DNA from: Bacteroidota bacterium
GTDB lineage: Bacteria > Bacteroidota > Bacteroidia > Chitinophagales > Chitinophagaceae
Assembly: GCA_023422565.1 (NCBI GenBank)
Contig: JAFAGR010000052.1
Location: 1-50,940, forward strand
DNA length: 50,940 nt
Reading direction: 5' to 3'
The notes under the pieces are model-generated. The model was not told where the DNA came from, made no database searches, and saw only the letters and a list, made by a program, of their open reading frames with translations. Below are positions 23,277 to 33,900 of the stretch, piece by piece. Position numbers and translations under genes: made by a program. Position 1 is the first letter of the stretch, and each line of letters starts with the position of its first letter.

Positions 23277-23927
23277 TTATAATGGCAGAATGTTTCCATC
23301 AGCAATGGCGAAAACTTGATCGCCTGCTTCAGGTTTGATCGGAAATGTTCCGGTAAACCGGCCAAAGGCAGGAAGTATCGCATGCTCTTTACCAAAATAG
23401 AAACAGGGGAAACTAAGCCTCTGCCTCGCATTGCCGTATAAGCTGATTCCCGGATGAATATGCCCGGTGAAGCAATAAGAATTTGTTTCAGGTGAACACT
23501 CACGGTCATGCACAAACGAAAATTCATCCAGGTCATACTGCTTCGCGTGTACCGAAATGCCTGCGGAGGAATAAAATTCTTTTGAAAGAATATCGTGGTT
23601 GCCCCTGACCAGTTCTATTTCCGGCACCGGAAAATCATTTCTCCAGCGAAGGAAATCTTCATGCTCCCTGTTATGGCTGCTATGAAAAAGATCGCCTACC
23701 AGTATCAGCTTTGAGGGATTGAAGCGCCTCAAGCTTTCAGACAATCTTGCAATATCTTCTCTGAAAACATTTCCCGAAACCGCTATCCCGTTCTTTCTAA
23801 AATGAGCCGATTTACCCAGGTGCAGATCAGACAGAATCAGGGCTTTTCTTTCTTCCCAGAAAATATAACGGTCTCCCGAAATTAACAGGTGTTGGCTGCA
23901 AAGGAGGAAGGGAAACACAGGGCGCAT
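23277..23927 (-). CDS. pdeM: ligase-associated DNA damage response endonuclease PdeM
   Basis: 216-residue metallophosphoesterase. Metal-binding motifs in order are LSDLHLGK, VGDLFHS, RGNHD and TGHIHPG. The flanking sequence (FWEERKALILSDLHLGKSAHFRKNGI, shown here only for its motifs) is that of the PdeM family, which occurs with an ATP-dependent DNA ligase, an exonuclease and an Lhr-type helicase. The Lhr partner lies at 28190-30709 on the same strand. The ligase and exonuclease are not in the window. The start is Met 23927, because a TAnnTTTG element lies between it and the upstream Met at 23957. Confidence 0.88.
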   Translation of the reverse strand: MRPVFPFLLCSQHLLISGDRYIFWEERKALILSDLHLGKSAHFRKNGIAVSGNVFREDIARLSESLRRFNPSKLILVGDLFHSSHNREHEDFLRWRNDFPVPEIELVRGNHDILSKEFYSSAGISVHAKQYDLDEFSFVHDRECSPETNSYCFTGHIHPGISLYGNARQRLSFPCFYFGKEHAILPAFGRFTGTFPIKPEAGDQVFAIADGNILPL

Positions 23928-23933
23928 CGGGTG

Positions 23934-23941
23934 CAAAATTA
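23934..23941 (-). promoter_or_regulatory. TAnnTTTG promoter element of pdeM
   Basis: TAATTTTG on the minus strand, six bases before the ATG at 23927. Confidence 0.45.
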
Positions 23942-24048
23942 CCAAGCAGATCTTCATCTGCCTAATGTCATTTAACCGTCACTTTTTATGATTTGCTTTT
24001 ATATATCGCTCCCTACAGGGAATTTTGCATCCGGTTTCAATCTCATAT

Positions 24049-26097
24049 ATGAAAAAGTTAGCCCAATCGGCAATAGCTCTGCTTCTTATTTTAACCGGTT
24101 CTGTTGAAATGCTTTACGCTCAGAACGACACATTATCCACCAAAGACCTTTCCGAGATCGTGGTTACGGGGCAATACAGGCCGCAATCGCTTAAGCAATC
24201 CGTTTACCAGGTGAAGGTTATTTCCGGGAATGTTATAAACAGCATGGGGCCAACAAATGTACAAACCGTTCTTCAGAACCAGCTTAACATGCGCTTTCAG
24301 CATGATGCGGCAACTGGCGGCTCAAACCTCAGCATGATGGGCCTTCCGGGTCAGAATGTAAAAATCCTGGTCGACGGAATTCCACTTATTGGCAGGCAGG
24401 GATTCAACAATGAAATTAATATTAACCAGATCGACGTTCACACAATTGACCGAATCGAAATAGTTGAAGGGCCGATGTCCGTGATTTACGGGGCCGATGC
24501 ACTGGCGGGCGTGGTGAACATTATTACGAAGAAGCAATTGCGCGGTAAGTACGGAGTGGGTGCGCAACTTCAGGAAGAAACTATCGGAAACGAGTATGGG
24601 TTGAAAGAAGGGATACACATTCAGAACATCAACGCTTTTTTTAATCATGGGAAGTTTTATTTCAGCGGAAATGTGGGCAGAAATGATTTTAGCGGATGGA
24701 AGGATACGGCAAAAGGAAGGGAACTTCGCTGGCACAGTAAAAGGCAGTTCACCGGAAGTGCGGTGTTGGGTTACAAATCCAGGAAGCTGCACACGTATTA
24801 CAGGTTTGATGGCCTGGATGAATTATTGACCAACCCTGCAGACTTCCCTTCTTCGGGAGAGCCGGCGATCGATCAGGAATATATTTCGCAGCGCATGATG
24901 CATCAATTGCAGGCCTCCTATGTTTTGGGCTACCGTGCTGATGTGAACGCATCTGCTTCTTACACTCATTTCAGCCGGCAGGTTTACTCCAGTTTGTTTT
25001 ATCCCAATGGCGATGTGCGTGGAGTGAGTACACCGGGTTTAAATACAATGACCACAATTAATGGTTTTAACTTTCGTGCAAGCTTGCAGTATCGTCCGTA
25101 CAAGTTTTTAAGCTTTCAGCCGGGTGTGGATATAAACCTTGAAGACGGCGAGGGAGAGAGGATAAAGCAGGGAGTTCAAAAGGTGAATGATTTTGCTTTT
25201 TATCTTACTTCTGAAATCAAGCCTTTAAAAAATCTTAATGTAAAACCGGGCATCCGCTTAATTGAAAATTCTGTGTACAATGCGCCCCCGGTAGTTCCTT
25301 CCCTGCACGCGAAGTATAACATCAATGCGCGACTTGATGTAAGAGCGGCCTACGCGCGGGGCTTCAGGGCTCCTTCTTTGCGGGAACTTTATTATGATTT
25401 TGTAGATGCATCTCACAATATTGTAGGTAACCCGAATCTGAAGGCTGAACATTCGGACAGTTATACCGCATCAATTACTTATTCTCCGCGCCTTCGTGGG
25501 GTTGGTAAAGCCACTACCACATTAAGTGGTTTTATGAATAATGTGGAGAACAGGATCGATTATCTTTTCGCAGATGTGCCCGGCACTAATACTACTTACA
25601 TTAATATTTACGACTTCAGGTCGCGCGGTATCAATGTGGAAAATAACCTTGTTATTGGCAGGATGTCTGCGATGCTGGGCGGCGGCGTAACAGGTTATTA
25701 CAACGAATATCAGGAATCAGACAAAAGCCTCCCGGAATATTGTTGGTCCCCGGAAGTAAATGCACGTTTCTCATACAACTTTACCAAAGCCGGATTAACA
25801 GCAAATGCCTTTTACAAATTCACGGGCAAACTTCCGCGCTACCAGGGTGTTGAATCCCCATCGGGCATGGATGTGATATTGCTTGAAACAGAATCTTACC
25901 ACTGGGCTGATATCACGCTCAACAAAAAGTGGGGTAAATACCTTGTGTTAAATGCAGGTGTGAAAAACCTTTTTGATATCACTTCAGTTAATACAACAGA
26001 AACAAGCAGCCAGCATGGTGCCGGAGGAGCGGTTTCGCAACTGGCGTACGGAAGATCTTTCTTCGCCGGGCTTTCCTTCAATTGGTCAAAAAAATAG
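24049..26097 (+). CDS. TonB-dependent outer-membrane receptor, HmuR-like
   Basis: 682 residues from ATG 24049 with a signal peptide ending near MLYAQ. The plug domain is clear (VLVDGIPLIG-like KILVDGIPLI, IEIVEGPMSVIYGADALAGVVNIITKK), followed by the 22-strand barrel with the family YARGFRAPSLRELYYDF and a C-terminal aromatic strand. There is no carboxypeptidase-like N-terminal extension, as in BtuB or haem receptors. It is followed 35 bases later by an HmuY-type lipoprotein, so haem is the most likely substrate. This is inferred from the neighbour. Confidence 0.88.
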   Translation: MKKLAQSAIALLLILTGSVEMLYAQNDTLSTKDLSEIVVTGQYRPQSLKQSVYQVKVISGNVINSMGPTNVQTVLQNQLNMRFQHDAATGGSNLSMMGLPGQNVKILVDGIPLIGRQGFNNEININQIDVHTIDRIEIVEGPMSVIYGADALAGVVNIITKKQLRGKYGVGAQLQEETIGNEYGLKEGIHIQNINAFFNHGKFYFSGNVGRNDFSGWKDTAKGRELRWHSKRQFTGSAVLGYKSRKLHTYYRFDGLDELLTNPADFPSSGEPAIDQEYISQRMMHQLQASYVLGYRADVNASASYTHFSRQVYSSLFYPNGDVRGVSTPGLNTMTTINGFNFRASLQYRPYKFLSFQPGVDINLEDGEGERIKQGVQKVNDFAFYLTSEIKPLKNLNVKPGIRLIENSVYNAPPVVPSLHAKYNINARLDVRAAYARGFRAPSLRELYYDFVDASHNIVGNPNLKAEHSDSYTASITYSPRLRGVGKATTTLSGFMNNVENRIDYLFADVPGTNTTYINIYDFRSRGINVENNLVIGRMSAMLGGGVTGYYNEYQESDKSLPEYCWSPEVNARFSYNFTKAGLTANAFYKFTGKLPRYQGVESPSGMDVILLETESYHWADITLNKKWGKYLVLNAGVKNLFDITSVNTTETSSQHGAGGAVSQLAYGRSFFAGLSFNWSKK

Positions 26098-26132
26098 AAT
26101 CGTATATACATAACCGTTATAAAGTAAAATAG

Positions 26133-27533
26133 ATGAAAAAAATAAAAAGGCTTTTGGTTTCTTCGGCTTTCATACTCGCTGCGTTGGTTGCCTTCCAGGC
26201 ATGCACAAAACGCGATGCACCTCTTTCAGACAATGAAGTAAAATTTGAAACGAATCAGCAGGGTATAGGTGGCAATGAAAGCAGCATTAATATTAAATTG
26301 AAATTGAACCGCGCTGCAGACAGAGACATTTCGGTTTTAGTTACCATGCAGCCTACGGCCGGGGTGGAATACGGAACCGATTTTACCACTCTTCCCGCGC
26401 CATCAGGAGATACTATCCGGGTGAATATTTTGAGCGGAAGCAGCGAAGGAATAATCAATCTCACCAAAGCTCCCGGAGCGCTTTTTTACGACAATGATAA
26501 ATTGGTGTTCAGGATCATTTCATCTACATCGCCCGTTATCATCGGAACTTTAAACCATTTTACACTTTCATTTACTGAAATAATTTCCTCCGGTGGCTCC
26601 ATCACGGCAAATGGCGGCGGTGCTACTTATGGGAACAAAGTGTTTTTTGATTTGAGCGCAAATAACAACACGCCTGTGGTGCGTACCAGCTGGGATCTTG
26701 GCTTTTATTCCGGTGCAGAGTGGCGTGTTATACTCAATTCATCATCGGCAATGATGGCAAGGCAAATAAATAAGAATGACCTTACCCAGGTAACGGCTAC
26801 GGATACACTAGGTTTTTCTTCCGAAGTTTTTTTCAGCCAGGTAGCGCCCATGACCACTGCACTTCCTTACATCGATTATCCTGACGGGGATCTTTCCCGT
26901 ACGGCAATTGCAGAAGTTGCGGCTAATGATGCAGACAATAAGGTGTACATAGTAAATCGCGGGCTCGGGATAGGTATTCCTGCACCTCAACGTGGCTGGA
27001 AGAAAGTTAGGATACTCAGGAGTTCTACGGGTGGCTACATCTTACAGCATGCAGACATCGCTTCAACCACCTTTACCACAGTTGAAATAGGAAAAAATAC
27101 AGCATACAATTTTAACTATGTTTCATTTGAGAATGGCCTTGTGCCGGTAGAACCCGAGAAAGACAAATGGGATATTGCGTGGACATACTTTTCAAATGTT
27201 ACAAACTTTGGAGGTGGAGAAGTTCCCTACCTGTTCCAGGATTTTATCATTCAAAACAGGAATGTGCAAACTGCCAAAGTAATGACGGCTACGAAAGCTT
27301 ATGATGCCTTTACACTTGCAGATGTAGCCTCAATAACTTTCAGTTCTGCTCAAAATGGAATTGGTGCCGACTGGCGTTCTGGCGGAGGGCCTACCAGCGG
27401 CCCGGCGGTTAGGGAAGACCGTTACTACATTATAAAGGATGGAGATAACAATCATTACAAATTGAAATTTACGGCCATGACGCAGGCAGGTGAAAGAGGC
27501 TATCCGGCCTTTAGTTTTGAGCTGCTTCAATAA
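26133..27533 (+). CDS. hmuY: HmuY-family haem-binding lipoprotein
   Basis: 466 residues with a lipobox FQAC giving lipidated Cys24. Residues about 35-150 resemble a Calx-beta-like strand domain (VEYGTDFTTLP). The rest matches HmuY: KVFFDLSANNNTPVVRTSWDLGFYSGAEWRVILNSS (given as a region, key part SWDLGFYSG), then DKWDIAWTYFSNV and RYYIIKDGDNNHYKLKFT. HmuY proteins bind haem at the surface and pass it to the TonB receptor. They are induced by iron limitation in known cases, but no Fur-like site is evident here. An intrinsic terminator follows. Confidence 0.88.
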   Translation: MKKIKRLLVSSAFILAALVAFQACTKRDAPLSDNEVKFETNQQGIGGNESSINIKLKLNRAADRDISVLVTMQPTAGVEYGTDFTTLPAPSGDTIRVNILSGSSEGIINLTKAPGALFYDNDKLVFRIISSTSPVIIGTLNHFTLSFTEIISSGGSITANGGGATYGNKVFFDLSANNNTPVVRTSWDLGFYSGAEWRVILNSSSAMMARQINKNDLTQVTATDTLGFSSEVFFSQVAPMTTALPYIDYPDGDLSRTAIAEVAANDADNKVYIVNRGLGIGIPAPQRGWKKVRILRSSTGGYILQHADIASTTFTTVEIGKNTAYNFNYVSFENGLVPVEPEKDKWDIAWTYFSNVTNFGGGEVPYLFQDFIIQNRNVQTAKVMTATKAYDAFTLADVASITFSSAQNGIGADWRSGGGPTSGPAVREDRYYIIKDGDNNHYKLKFTAMTQAGERGYPAFSFELLQ

Positions 27534-27558
27534 TAGTTTTTGTGGTTTATTTAAAAAG

Positions 27559-27588
27559 CCATTCCTGTAACAGGGAATGGTTTTTTTT
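27559..27588 (+). terminator. intrinsic terminator of the haem-uptake operon
   Basis: CCATTCC pairs with GGAATGG around a nine-base loop, followed by eight T residues. Flanking A and T runs extend the stem. Confidence 0.8.
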
Positions 27589-27664
27589 ATGGCGGTGATG
27601 CAAATTTCTGAATGTCATCATGCGATTAATAAAAATTTTCCTATTTTGTTCAAAACAACTGTAT

Positions 27665-28186
27665 ATGAATTCCGAAACTACTATTCCACGAACAACTTTT
27701 GACGATGTAAACCCGCCGAAGATGAGTACGGGCCTGAACGTATTGACCATCCTTTCAATTATCGGTTCGGTTCTTCAGATCATTGGTTCTCTGTGGGGCT
27801 TTACGACCGCTAAAAAATCTTATGATGAAAAAGACAAGATGATCGAGCAAATGAAGTCAGAAGACATGCCCGATTTTGCGCGGAAAATGATGGGTAACCC
27901 CGACGATTATGTGGAAATGATCACCAAGAATTATGAGAACAGGTTGCCGATTCTTATTCTTGGCCTTGTTGCGGCCGGTCTCTGCCTGTATGGTGTTTTG
28001 CAAATGCGCAAATTGAAAAAGCAGGGCTATACTCTATATGTAATTGGAGAGTTGTTGCCTTTCGTTACCATGGCGCTTTTCCTTGGCGGCATCGCTTTTC
28101 AGGGCGTGGGAATAATGGTAACCGGTGCAATTGCCATAATATTCATTCTGCTATATACAATGATGCGGAAGCAACTGGTTTACTAA
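27665..28186 (+). CDS. hypothetical four-helix membrane protein
   Basis: 173 residues from ATG 27665. An upstream Met at 27620 adds 15 residues of uncertain value. Four hydrophobic segments are visible: about 20-45, 97-117, 125-145 and 148-170. Between the first two lies a charged loop (KKSYDEKDKMIEQMKSEDM). No known motif is recognised. It ends three bases before the convergent helicase gene and has its own upstream terminator-bounded space, so it is probably monocistronic. Confidence 0.7.
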   Translation: MNSETTIPRTTFDDVNPPKMSTGLNVLTILSIIGSVLQIIGSLWGFTTAKKSYDEKDKMIEQMKSEDMPDFARKMMGNPDDYVEMITKNYENRLPILILGLVAAGLCLYGVLQMRKLKKQGYTLYVIGELLPFVTMALFLGGIAFQGVGIMVTGAIAIIFILLYTMMRKQLVY

Positions 28187-28189
28187 AAC

Positions 28190-30709
28190 TCATGCAAGTC
28201 CCTGCTGCATTTTCTTAATGCGGTCTATCAGCTTTTCTGAGGTAAGGTTCTCACGAAGAGAGTCCACTTTAATCGGAAAAGAAAAAGGCGTTAATCTTTG
28301 GGGGAAGGTGATCAAGATTTCACTTTCCCCTATTCTTTTAAGCATTGCCCGCAACCTTTGTTCCTCCATTTGTTGCTCCATCACTTCATTGAAAGCCTGC
28401 CTGAGAAGGGGGTGGCCGGGTTCATATTCGGAAAAGATAGAGAACAAAAGTGAAGCGGAGGAATGAAGATGTTTTGATTTCACCTGCTGCCCGGGCCGCC
28501 CTTGAAAGATCAGTCCGCCGATGACCGCGATATCCCGGAATTTTCGTTTAGCCATCTCCGTTGCATTCACGCTTCTTTGTATATCTTCAAGAAGATTCTC
28601 TTCCGAGAAGAGATCATGCGCATTACTGTCGTCGAAAGGTATGGGCTGGTCGCTTAGTAACTCAAATCCATAATCATTCATCGCAATGGAGAAAGTGATC
28701 GGCATTAGTTTGCTGATACGGTAGGCCAGGAGTGCTGCCATGGCTTCATGAACGAGCCTCCCTTCAAAAGGATAAACAAAAAGGTGAAACCCATCGCGTG
28801 TTTCAATGTGCTCTACAAGCAATTGTCCCGATTTGGGAACTGCCGATAATTCTCTCTGTAAATTAAAAAGAGGTTCAAGCACTTTCAGTTCTTCCGATAG
28901 GTTCTTTTGGTTTGAAGCATCCGAAACTTCATCGAGTTTTTTACGAAGCATAAATCCGAGGTTTGCGCTGAGAGGCATTCTTCCTCCGAGCCAACTCGGC
29001 ACTATTGATTTTTTCGCATTACTTTTTCTTACGATAGCGGTCAGGTCTTTGATCATTACAAATTCCAGTAGGCGGCCCGCAAGTGTGAAGGTATCCCCGG
29101 CTTGCAATCGCGAGATGAAATTCTCTTCGATCATTCCGATGAATCCGCCACCCATGAATTTCACTTTGATCATTGATTCGCTTACGATGGTACCGATATG
29201 CATTCTATGCCGCATAGCAATTCCCCGGTCTGTAATCTTATAGCAGCCGTCAATCACCTCAACTTTCTTGTATTCATCATAATGCCTCAGTGCAGTACCA
29301 CCCTGGGTGAGAAAGAGGAGGAGAGTATCAAATTCCTCTCTTGTCAGGTGCCGGAAACAATGGGTTGAGCTTACTTCTTCAAAAGTTTCATCAGCATAGA
29401 AACCATCGGAAACCGCCAGCGTGGAAAGAAATTGGAGCAACACATCGAAGCATAACGTTAACGGATACCTGCTTTCAATAAAGCCCGATTCAACCGCTTC
29501 TTTCAAGGCAGCTGCCTCCATCAATTCAAGGGAATGGGTGGGCAAAAATTCAATGGTGCTCGTTTCGCCGGGCTGGTGCCCGCTTCTGCCGGCTCTTTGA
29601 AGAAACCTTGCCACGCCTTTCGGAGAGCCCACCTGTATTACCTGCTCAACCGGGCGAAAATCCACACCAAGATCCAGGCTTGCCGTACATACAACGGCTT
29701 TTAAAATTCCTTCGTGCAAAGCATCTTCCACCCATCCGCGTAGTTCGGGATCCATACTGCCGTGGTGAAGTGCAATTGCGCCTGCGAGTTCCGGGGCAAT
29801 GGCAAGGAGATGCTGATACCATTGCTCGCTCATTCCGCGGGTGTTAATGAAAACAAGCGTAGTGCGGTTTTTCTCGAGAACCGGCAATACTTTGTGGGCG
29901 AGCTTAATGCCCAGGTGGCCTGCCCAGGGATACTTTTCTATTTCATCAGGAAAGATGGATCGTATTTTAATTTTCTTTTGCTCATCTGCCCTTATGATCA
30001 GTCCTTTTACTTTCAATGGAGCCATCAACACGTCACGCGCTTCATCAAGATTGCCTATGGTAGCCGAAATGCCCCAAACGGAAAGCGGTTTTTTAATTTC
30101 TGAGGATGATTTTGATAAGGCGCCAATAAGACGGGAGAGAGCCAGTTCGATCTGTACGCCCCGTTTGCTTCCCAGCAACTCATGCCATTCATCAACAGCA
30201 AATACTTCCAGCGTACTGAAGTCATTTGCATACCCTTTTGATGCGAGCAGCAAATGCAGACTTTCCGGTGTAATGAGCAAGATCTCCGGCATCTGTCGTT
30301 TTTGCTTCTGTCTTTCAGCAGGAGAGGTATCTCCATTTCTAATACCCACCTTCCATGGCATTTCAAGATCGGCGATCACTTCCTCCATTGCGCGGGCGAT
30401 ATCTTTGGAAAGGGCCCTCAGGGGCGTTATCCAGAGCAGCCTGATTCCATTGTTTTTCTTTTTCAGAAAAGAATCCGGATGTTCATTTATATACCGGATG
30501 ACGCTTCCGAGAAAAACGGAAAAGGTTTTACCAAAGCCTGTGGGAGCGTTCACCAGTCCTGATTCTCCGGCACAGACGGCCCTCCAGGTGTCGGATTGAA
30601 ATCTGAAAGGCCTCCTGCCGTATTTAGCAAAGAGCTTCTTTATTTCGATAAATCCCGCAGATTGATCAAATGGGTGTGCTGGTGAGGCTTTTTGCCTGTT
30701 GTTTTCCAT
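28190..30709 (-). CDS. ligase-associated DNA damage response DEXH-box helicase (Lhr type)
   Basis: 839 residues from Met 30709. Superfamily 2 helicase: Walker A NAPTGFGKT (54-62), PLRALSKDI, TPESLHLLL, Walker B variant DEWH (173-176), SATIGN, and motif VI QRAGRSGHQPG. A C-terminal Lhr-specific region of about 400 residues follows. The DEWHELLGSKRG form and length fit the ligase-associated branch, which works with PdeM, a ligase and an exonuclease in DNA repair. pdeM lies 4.3 kb away on the same strand, with the haem-uptake genes between. Convergent with the preceding gene by three bases. Confidence 0.9.
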   Translation of the reverse strand: MENNRQKASPAHPFDQSAGFIEIKKLFAKYGRRPFRFQSDTWRAVCAGESGLVNAPTGFGKTFSVFLGSVIRYINEHPDSFLKKKNNGIRLLWITPLRALSKDIARAMEEVIADLEMPWKVGIRNGDTSPAERQKQKRQMPEILLITPESLHLLLASKGYANDFSTLEVFAVDEWHELLGSKRGVQIELALSRLIGALSKSSSEIKKPLSVWGISATIGNLDEARDVLMAPLKVKGLIIRADEQKKIKIRSIFPDEIEKYPWAGHLGIKLAHKVLPVLEKNRTTLVFINTRGMSEQWYQHLLAIAPELAGAIALHHGSMDPELRGWVEDALHEGILKAVVCTASLDLGVDFRPVEQVIQVGSPKGVARFLQRAGRSGHQPGETSTIEFLPTHSLELMEAAALKEAVESGFIESRYPLTLCFDVLLQFLSTLAVSDGFYADETFEEVSSTHCFRHLTREEFDTLLLFLTQGGTALRHYDEYKKVEVIDGCYKITDRGIAMRHRMHIGTIVSESMIKVKFMGGGFIGMIEENFISRLQAGDTFTLAGRLLEFVMIKDLTAIVRKSNAKKSIVPSWLGGRMPLSANLGFMLRKKLDEVSDASNQKNLSEELKVLEPLFNLQRELSAVPKSGQLLVEHIETRDGFHLFVYPFEGRLVHEAMAALLAYRISKLMPITFSIAMNDYGFELLSDQPIPFDDSNAHDLFSEENLLEDIQRSVNATEMAKRKFRDIAVIGGLIFQGRPGQQVKSKHLHSSASLLFSIFSEYEPGHPLLRQAFNEVMEQQMEEQRLRAMLKRIGESEILITFPQRLTPFSFPIKVDSLRENLTSEKLIDRIKKMQQGLA

Positions 30710-30907
30710 AAAGTGAGCGCCCACGGGCCTTTGTTGGCAGAAACAAAAATTATGCTTTGTTCTCCTGAAAAGCGAAAGTCCGCGAAAAACTTTTATTGAG
30801 AATGACCGTATTAGATGTGCAAAGTTAGAAAAAGCTTAAGCCGGCCAAAAGATAATTAGCCAAATTGGAGTAACTTACGCGGCAATCTACTTTTTAACAA
30901 ATTTCAC

Positions 30908-33900
30908 ATGAGAAAATTCCACGTTTCACTATTTATTGCCATAATATGTAGTGTACTTCCCGGAGGTGCTTTTTCGCAAAAAAGTTTCTTCGCCCCGGCC
31001 GGCACAAACGAGTTAAGCCAGGTGCCCGGCAAACGCTCTATCGTTCCCACAAAGTTTGAAGCTGTTAAGCTGAACAACAACGAGATGAAGGATTTCCTTT
31101 GGTCGCTTCCGGCAGAGCAGGATATTATTTACTCAAGAAATTCGACGCCGGTATTGGTTTTACCAATGCCCGACGGTACGAATGCGCGATTCAATGTATG
31201 GGAGAGCAGCATTCAGGAGCCGGGGCTTGAAGCAAAATTTCCTGAAATAAAAACCTTCGCAGGCCAGGGAATCGATGATCCCACTGCAAGCATTCGATTT
31301 AGTTATGAACCTTATTTCGGGTTCAGGGCTCAAATTTTATCGCCATCAACAGGGAGAATTTACATTGACCCCTATGTGATGAGAAACACGCAATATTATA
31401 TAAGCTATTTCCATCGCGACAATGTAATGCGCAGAAGTTTTACCTGCATGACCACATCCGAGCCTGCAGAGAACGATTTGAGAGGCCGTGTATCAAATAT
31501 TATGGCTTGCCGTGGTACCACCCTTCGTACTTATCGCGCAGCTATTACCTGTACGGGCGAGTATGGCCAGGCAGTGGGCGGAGGAGTTGCAGGGCCCGTG
31601 CATGCAGCGATTGTGAATTCCATGAACAGGATCACCGGTGTGTTTGAAGTGGAACTTTCGATCAGGATGGTACTGGTGGCAAATAATAACCTTATTGAAT
31701 ATCTGAATCCGGCAACCGATCCATTTAGCCCTACCGGTAATGTTAGCTCGGCCTTGTTAAATACGAATCAAAGCAATACCAACCTCGTAATTGGTGCGGC
31801 TAACTATGATATCGGCCACGTATTTACTGCGGATGATAACGGCCTTGCGCAATTAGGAGCTGTTTGTGGAACCGGAAAGGCCCGCGGTGGTTCAGGGTCA
31901 TCTGTTTTAACCGGCGACGGTTATGATATTGATTTTGTAGCGCATGAAATGGGGCACCAGTTTGGCGCCGAGCATACTTTTGCTTCTGAAAGTTGTGCAA
32001 GCTCGGGCGGATCGTATGAACCAGGAAGCGGAACAACTATCATGGCTTATGCGGGAATTTGCTCACCAAGCCACAACATTCAACCAAGTAGTGACCCGAT
32101 TTTCCATGGTAACAGTTTCGACCAGATCAACAGTTTCCTTTCAGGCTTAGGCGGTGCATGCGGAACCGTTACCAACACGGGTAACACATTACCACAGATC
32201 ACAAGCATGGGCACATCAGGGCTCACAATTCCGATTGCCACTCCATTTACACTTACCGGTTCTGCCACTGACGCAGATGGTGATGCTCTTACCTATAATT
32301 GGGAAGGTTGGGACAGGCCTGACGCTGAAGATTTAAACCATGTTTGGACTGCGTATGCCGATTCGGTTACAGGGCCACTGTTCAGAACACGTTTATCAAA
32401 AACTTCACCGAGCAGAAACTTCCCGGATATGAAAGTGGTACTTGCCAATTACCCCGGCCTTGCTGCACCGGCGATCATGGATAACCCTGCAACCGGCGTG
32501 GTAGGATTGAGAGGTGAGGTGTTGCCAAGGGTGGCGAGGGAGATGAAGTTCAGGCTAACGGTAAGGGATAACCGCGCAGGTGGTGGCGGAGTTGTAGTTG
32601 GCGGTTCCAACGGCTGCCAGATCGGAACACCTTTCCGCGTGTTTACTGCAGGTACTACGCCCTTTTCGGTTCTTATACCAAACGGAGGCCAGAGTTGGCC
32701 CGGTGGATCAACTCAAACCATTACCTGGACTGTTGCCGGTACCAATGCGGCGCCATTTAATGTAGCTGATGTAAAAATCACTCTTTCTGTGGATGGTGGT
32801 TTAACCTATCCGCACGTTGTAACTGCAAGCACACCGAATGATGGAACAGAAGATCTGGTAATTCCTGCTGTGGGCCCCGTTACTACTGCCCGTATTAAGG
32901 TTGAAGCGGTTGGAAATATATTCTTCGACATTTCAAACAACAACTTTTCAATTACCGGAAGCACTACGCCTTCATTTGATTTTGCTTCACCTGCTGCAGT
33001 TGCGGTGCCTTGCGGAAGCACTTCAGCAACTATTTCATTAGGTACCACTCAAATCAGTGGCTTTTCCACTCCGGTAGTGTTGACTGCTTCAGGAAACCCC
33101 GGCGGCACTACGGTGAGCTTTTCACCAAACCCGGTTGCACCAGGTAGTTCAACGCAGGTATCGCTGAATAACATGGGATCGCTCACTCCGGGTACATATA
33201 ATGTTACTGTAACCGGCACGGCAGGTACTACGGTAAAAACAAGAGTTATATCTTTCATAGTTTCTCCCGGGGGCGGACCGGTTATCACGGTACAACCTTC
33301 ATCGCAGAGCCCCTGCCTTGGAGGTCCGGTAAGTTTCAGTGTTACAGCAACCGGTGCAACTTCTTACCAGTGGCAGGTTAGTACTAATGGAGGAGTTTCC
33401 TTCAACCCAATTTCAGGAGCAACCAATTCAACTTACAATGTTGCAGTAACTACTGCCGGCATGAACAACTACCAATATAATGTGGTGGTAACAAACCAAT
33501 GCGGAACGGTAACTTCCTCAAACGCGATTTTAACGCTTGCCTCAACTCCTTCTATAACAGCGCAGCCGGTATCTGTTTCGGTATGTGCAGGCGCCAATGC
33601 AGTGTTTAACGTTACATCAACAACACCTGCAAACTATCAATGGTATATAAGCACCAACAACGGTGCAACCTTCACCGCACTTGCCGGCGCCACAATGAAT
33701 ATATTGAACCTTCCGTCCGTAACAGGAACGATGAATGGTTATCAATATCATGTGGTAGTTTCCAATACGTGCGGTACGGTTACATCGAACAATGTAACGC
33801 TTACCATTACTAACGGTGTAAATATAACTGCGCAACCCGCCAATGCAAGCGGAATATGCGTGGGTCAAACAGCAACCTTCTCCGTAACGGCAACCGGCCC

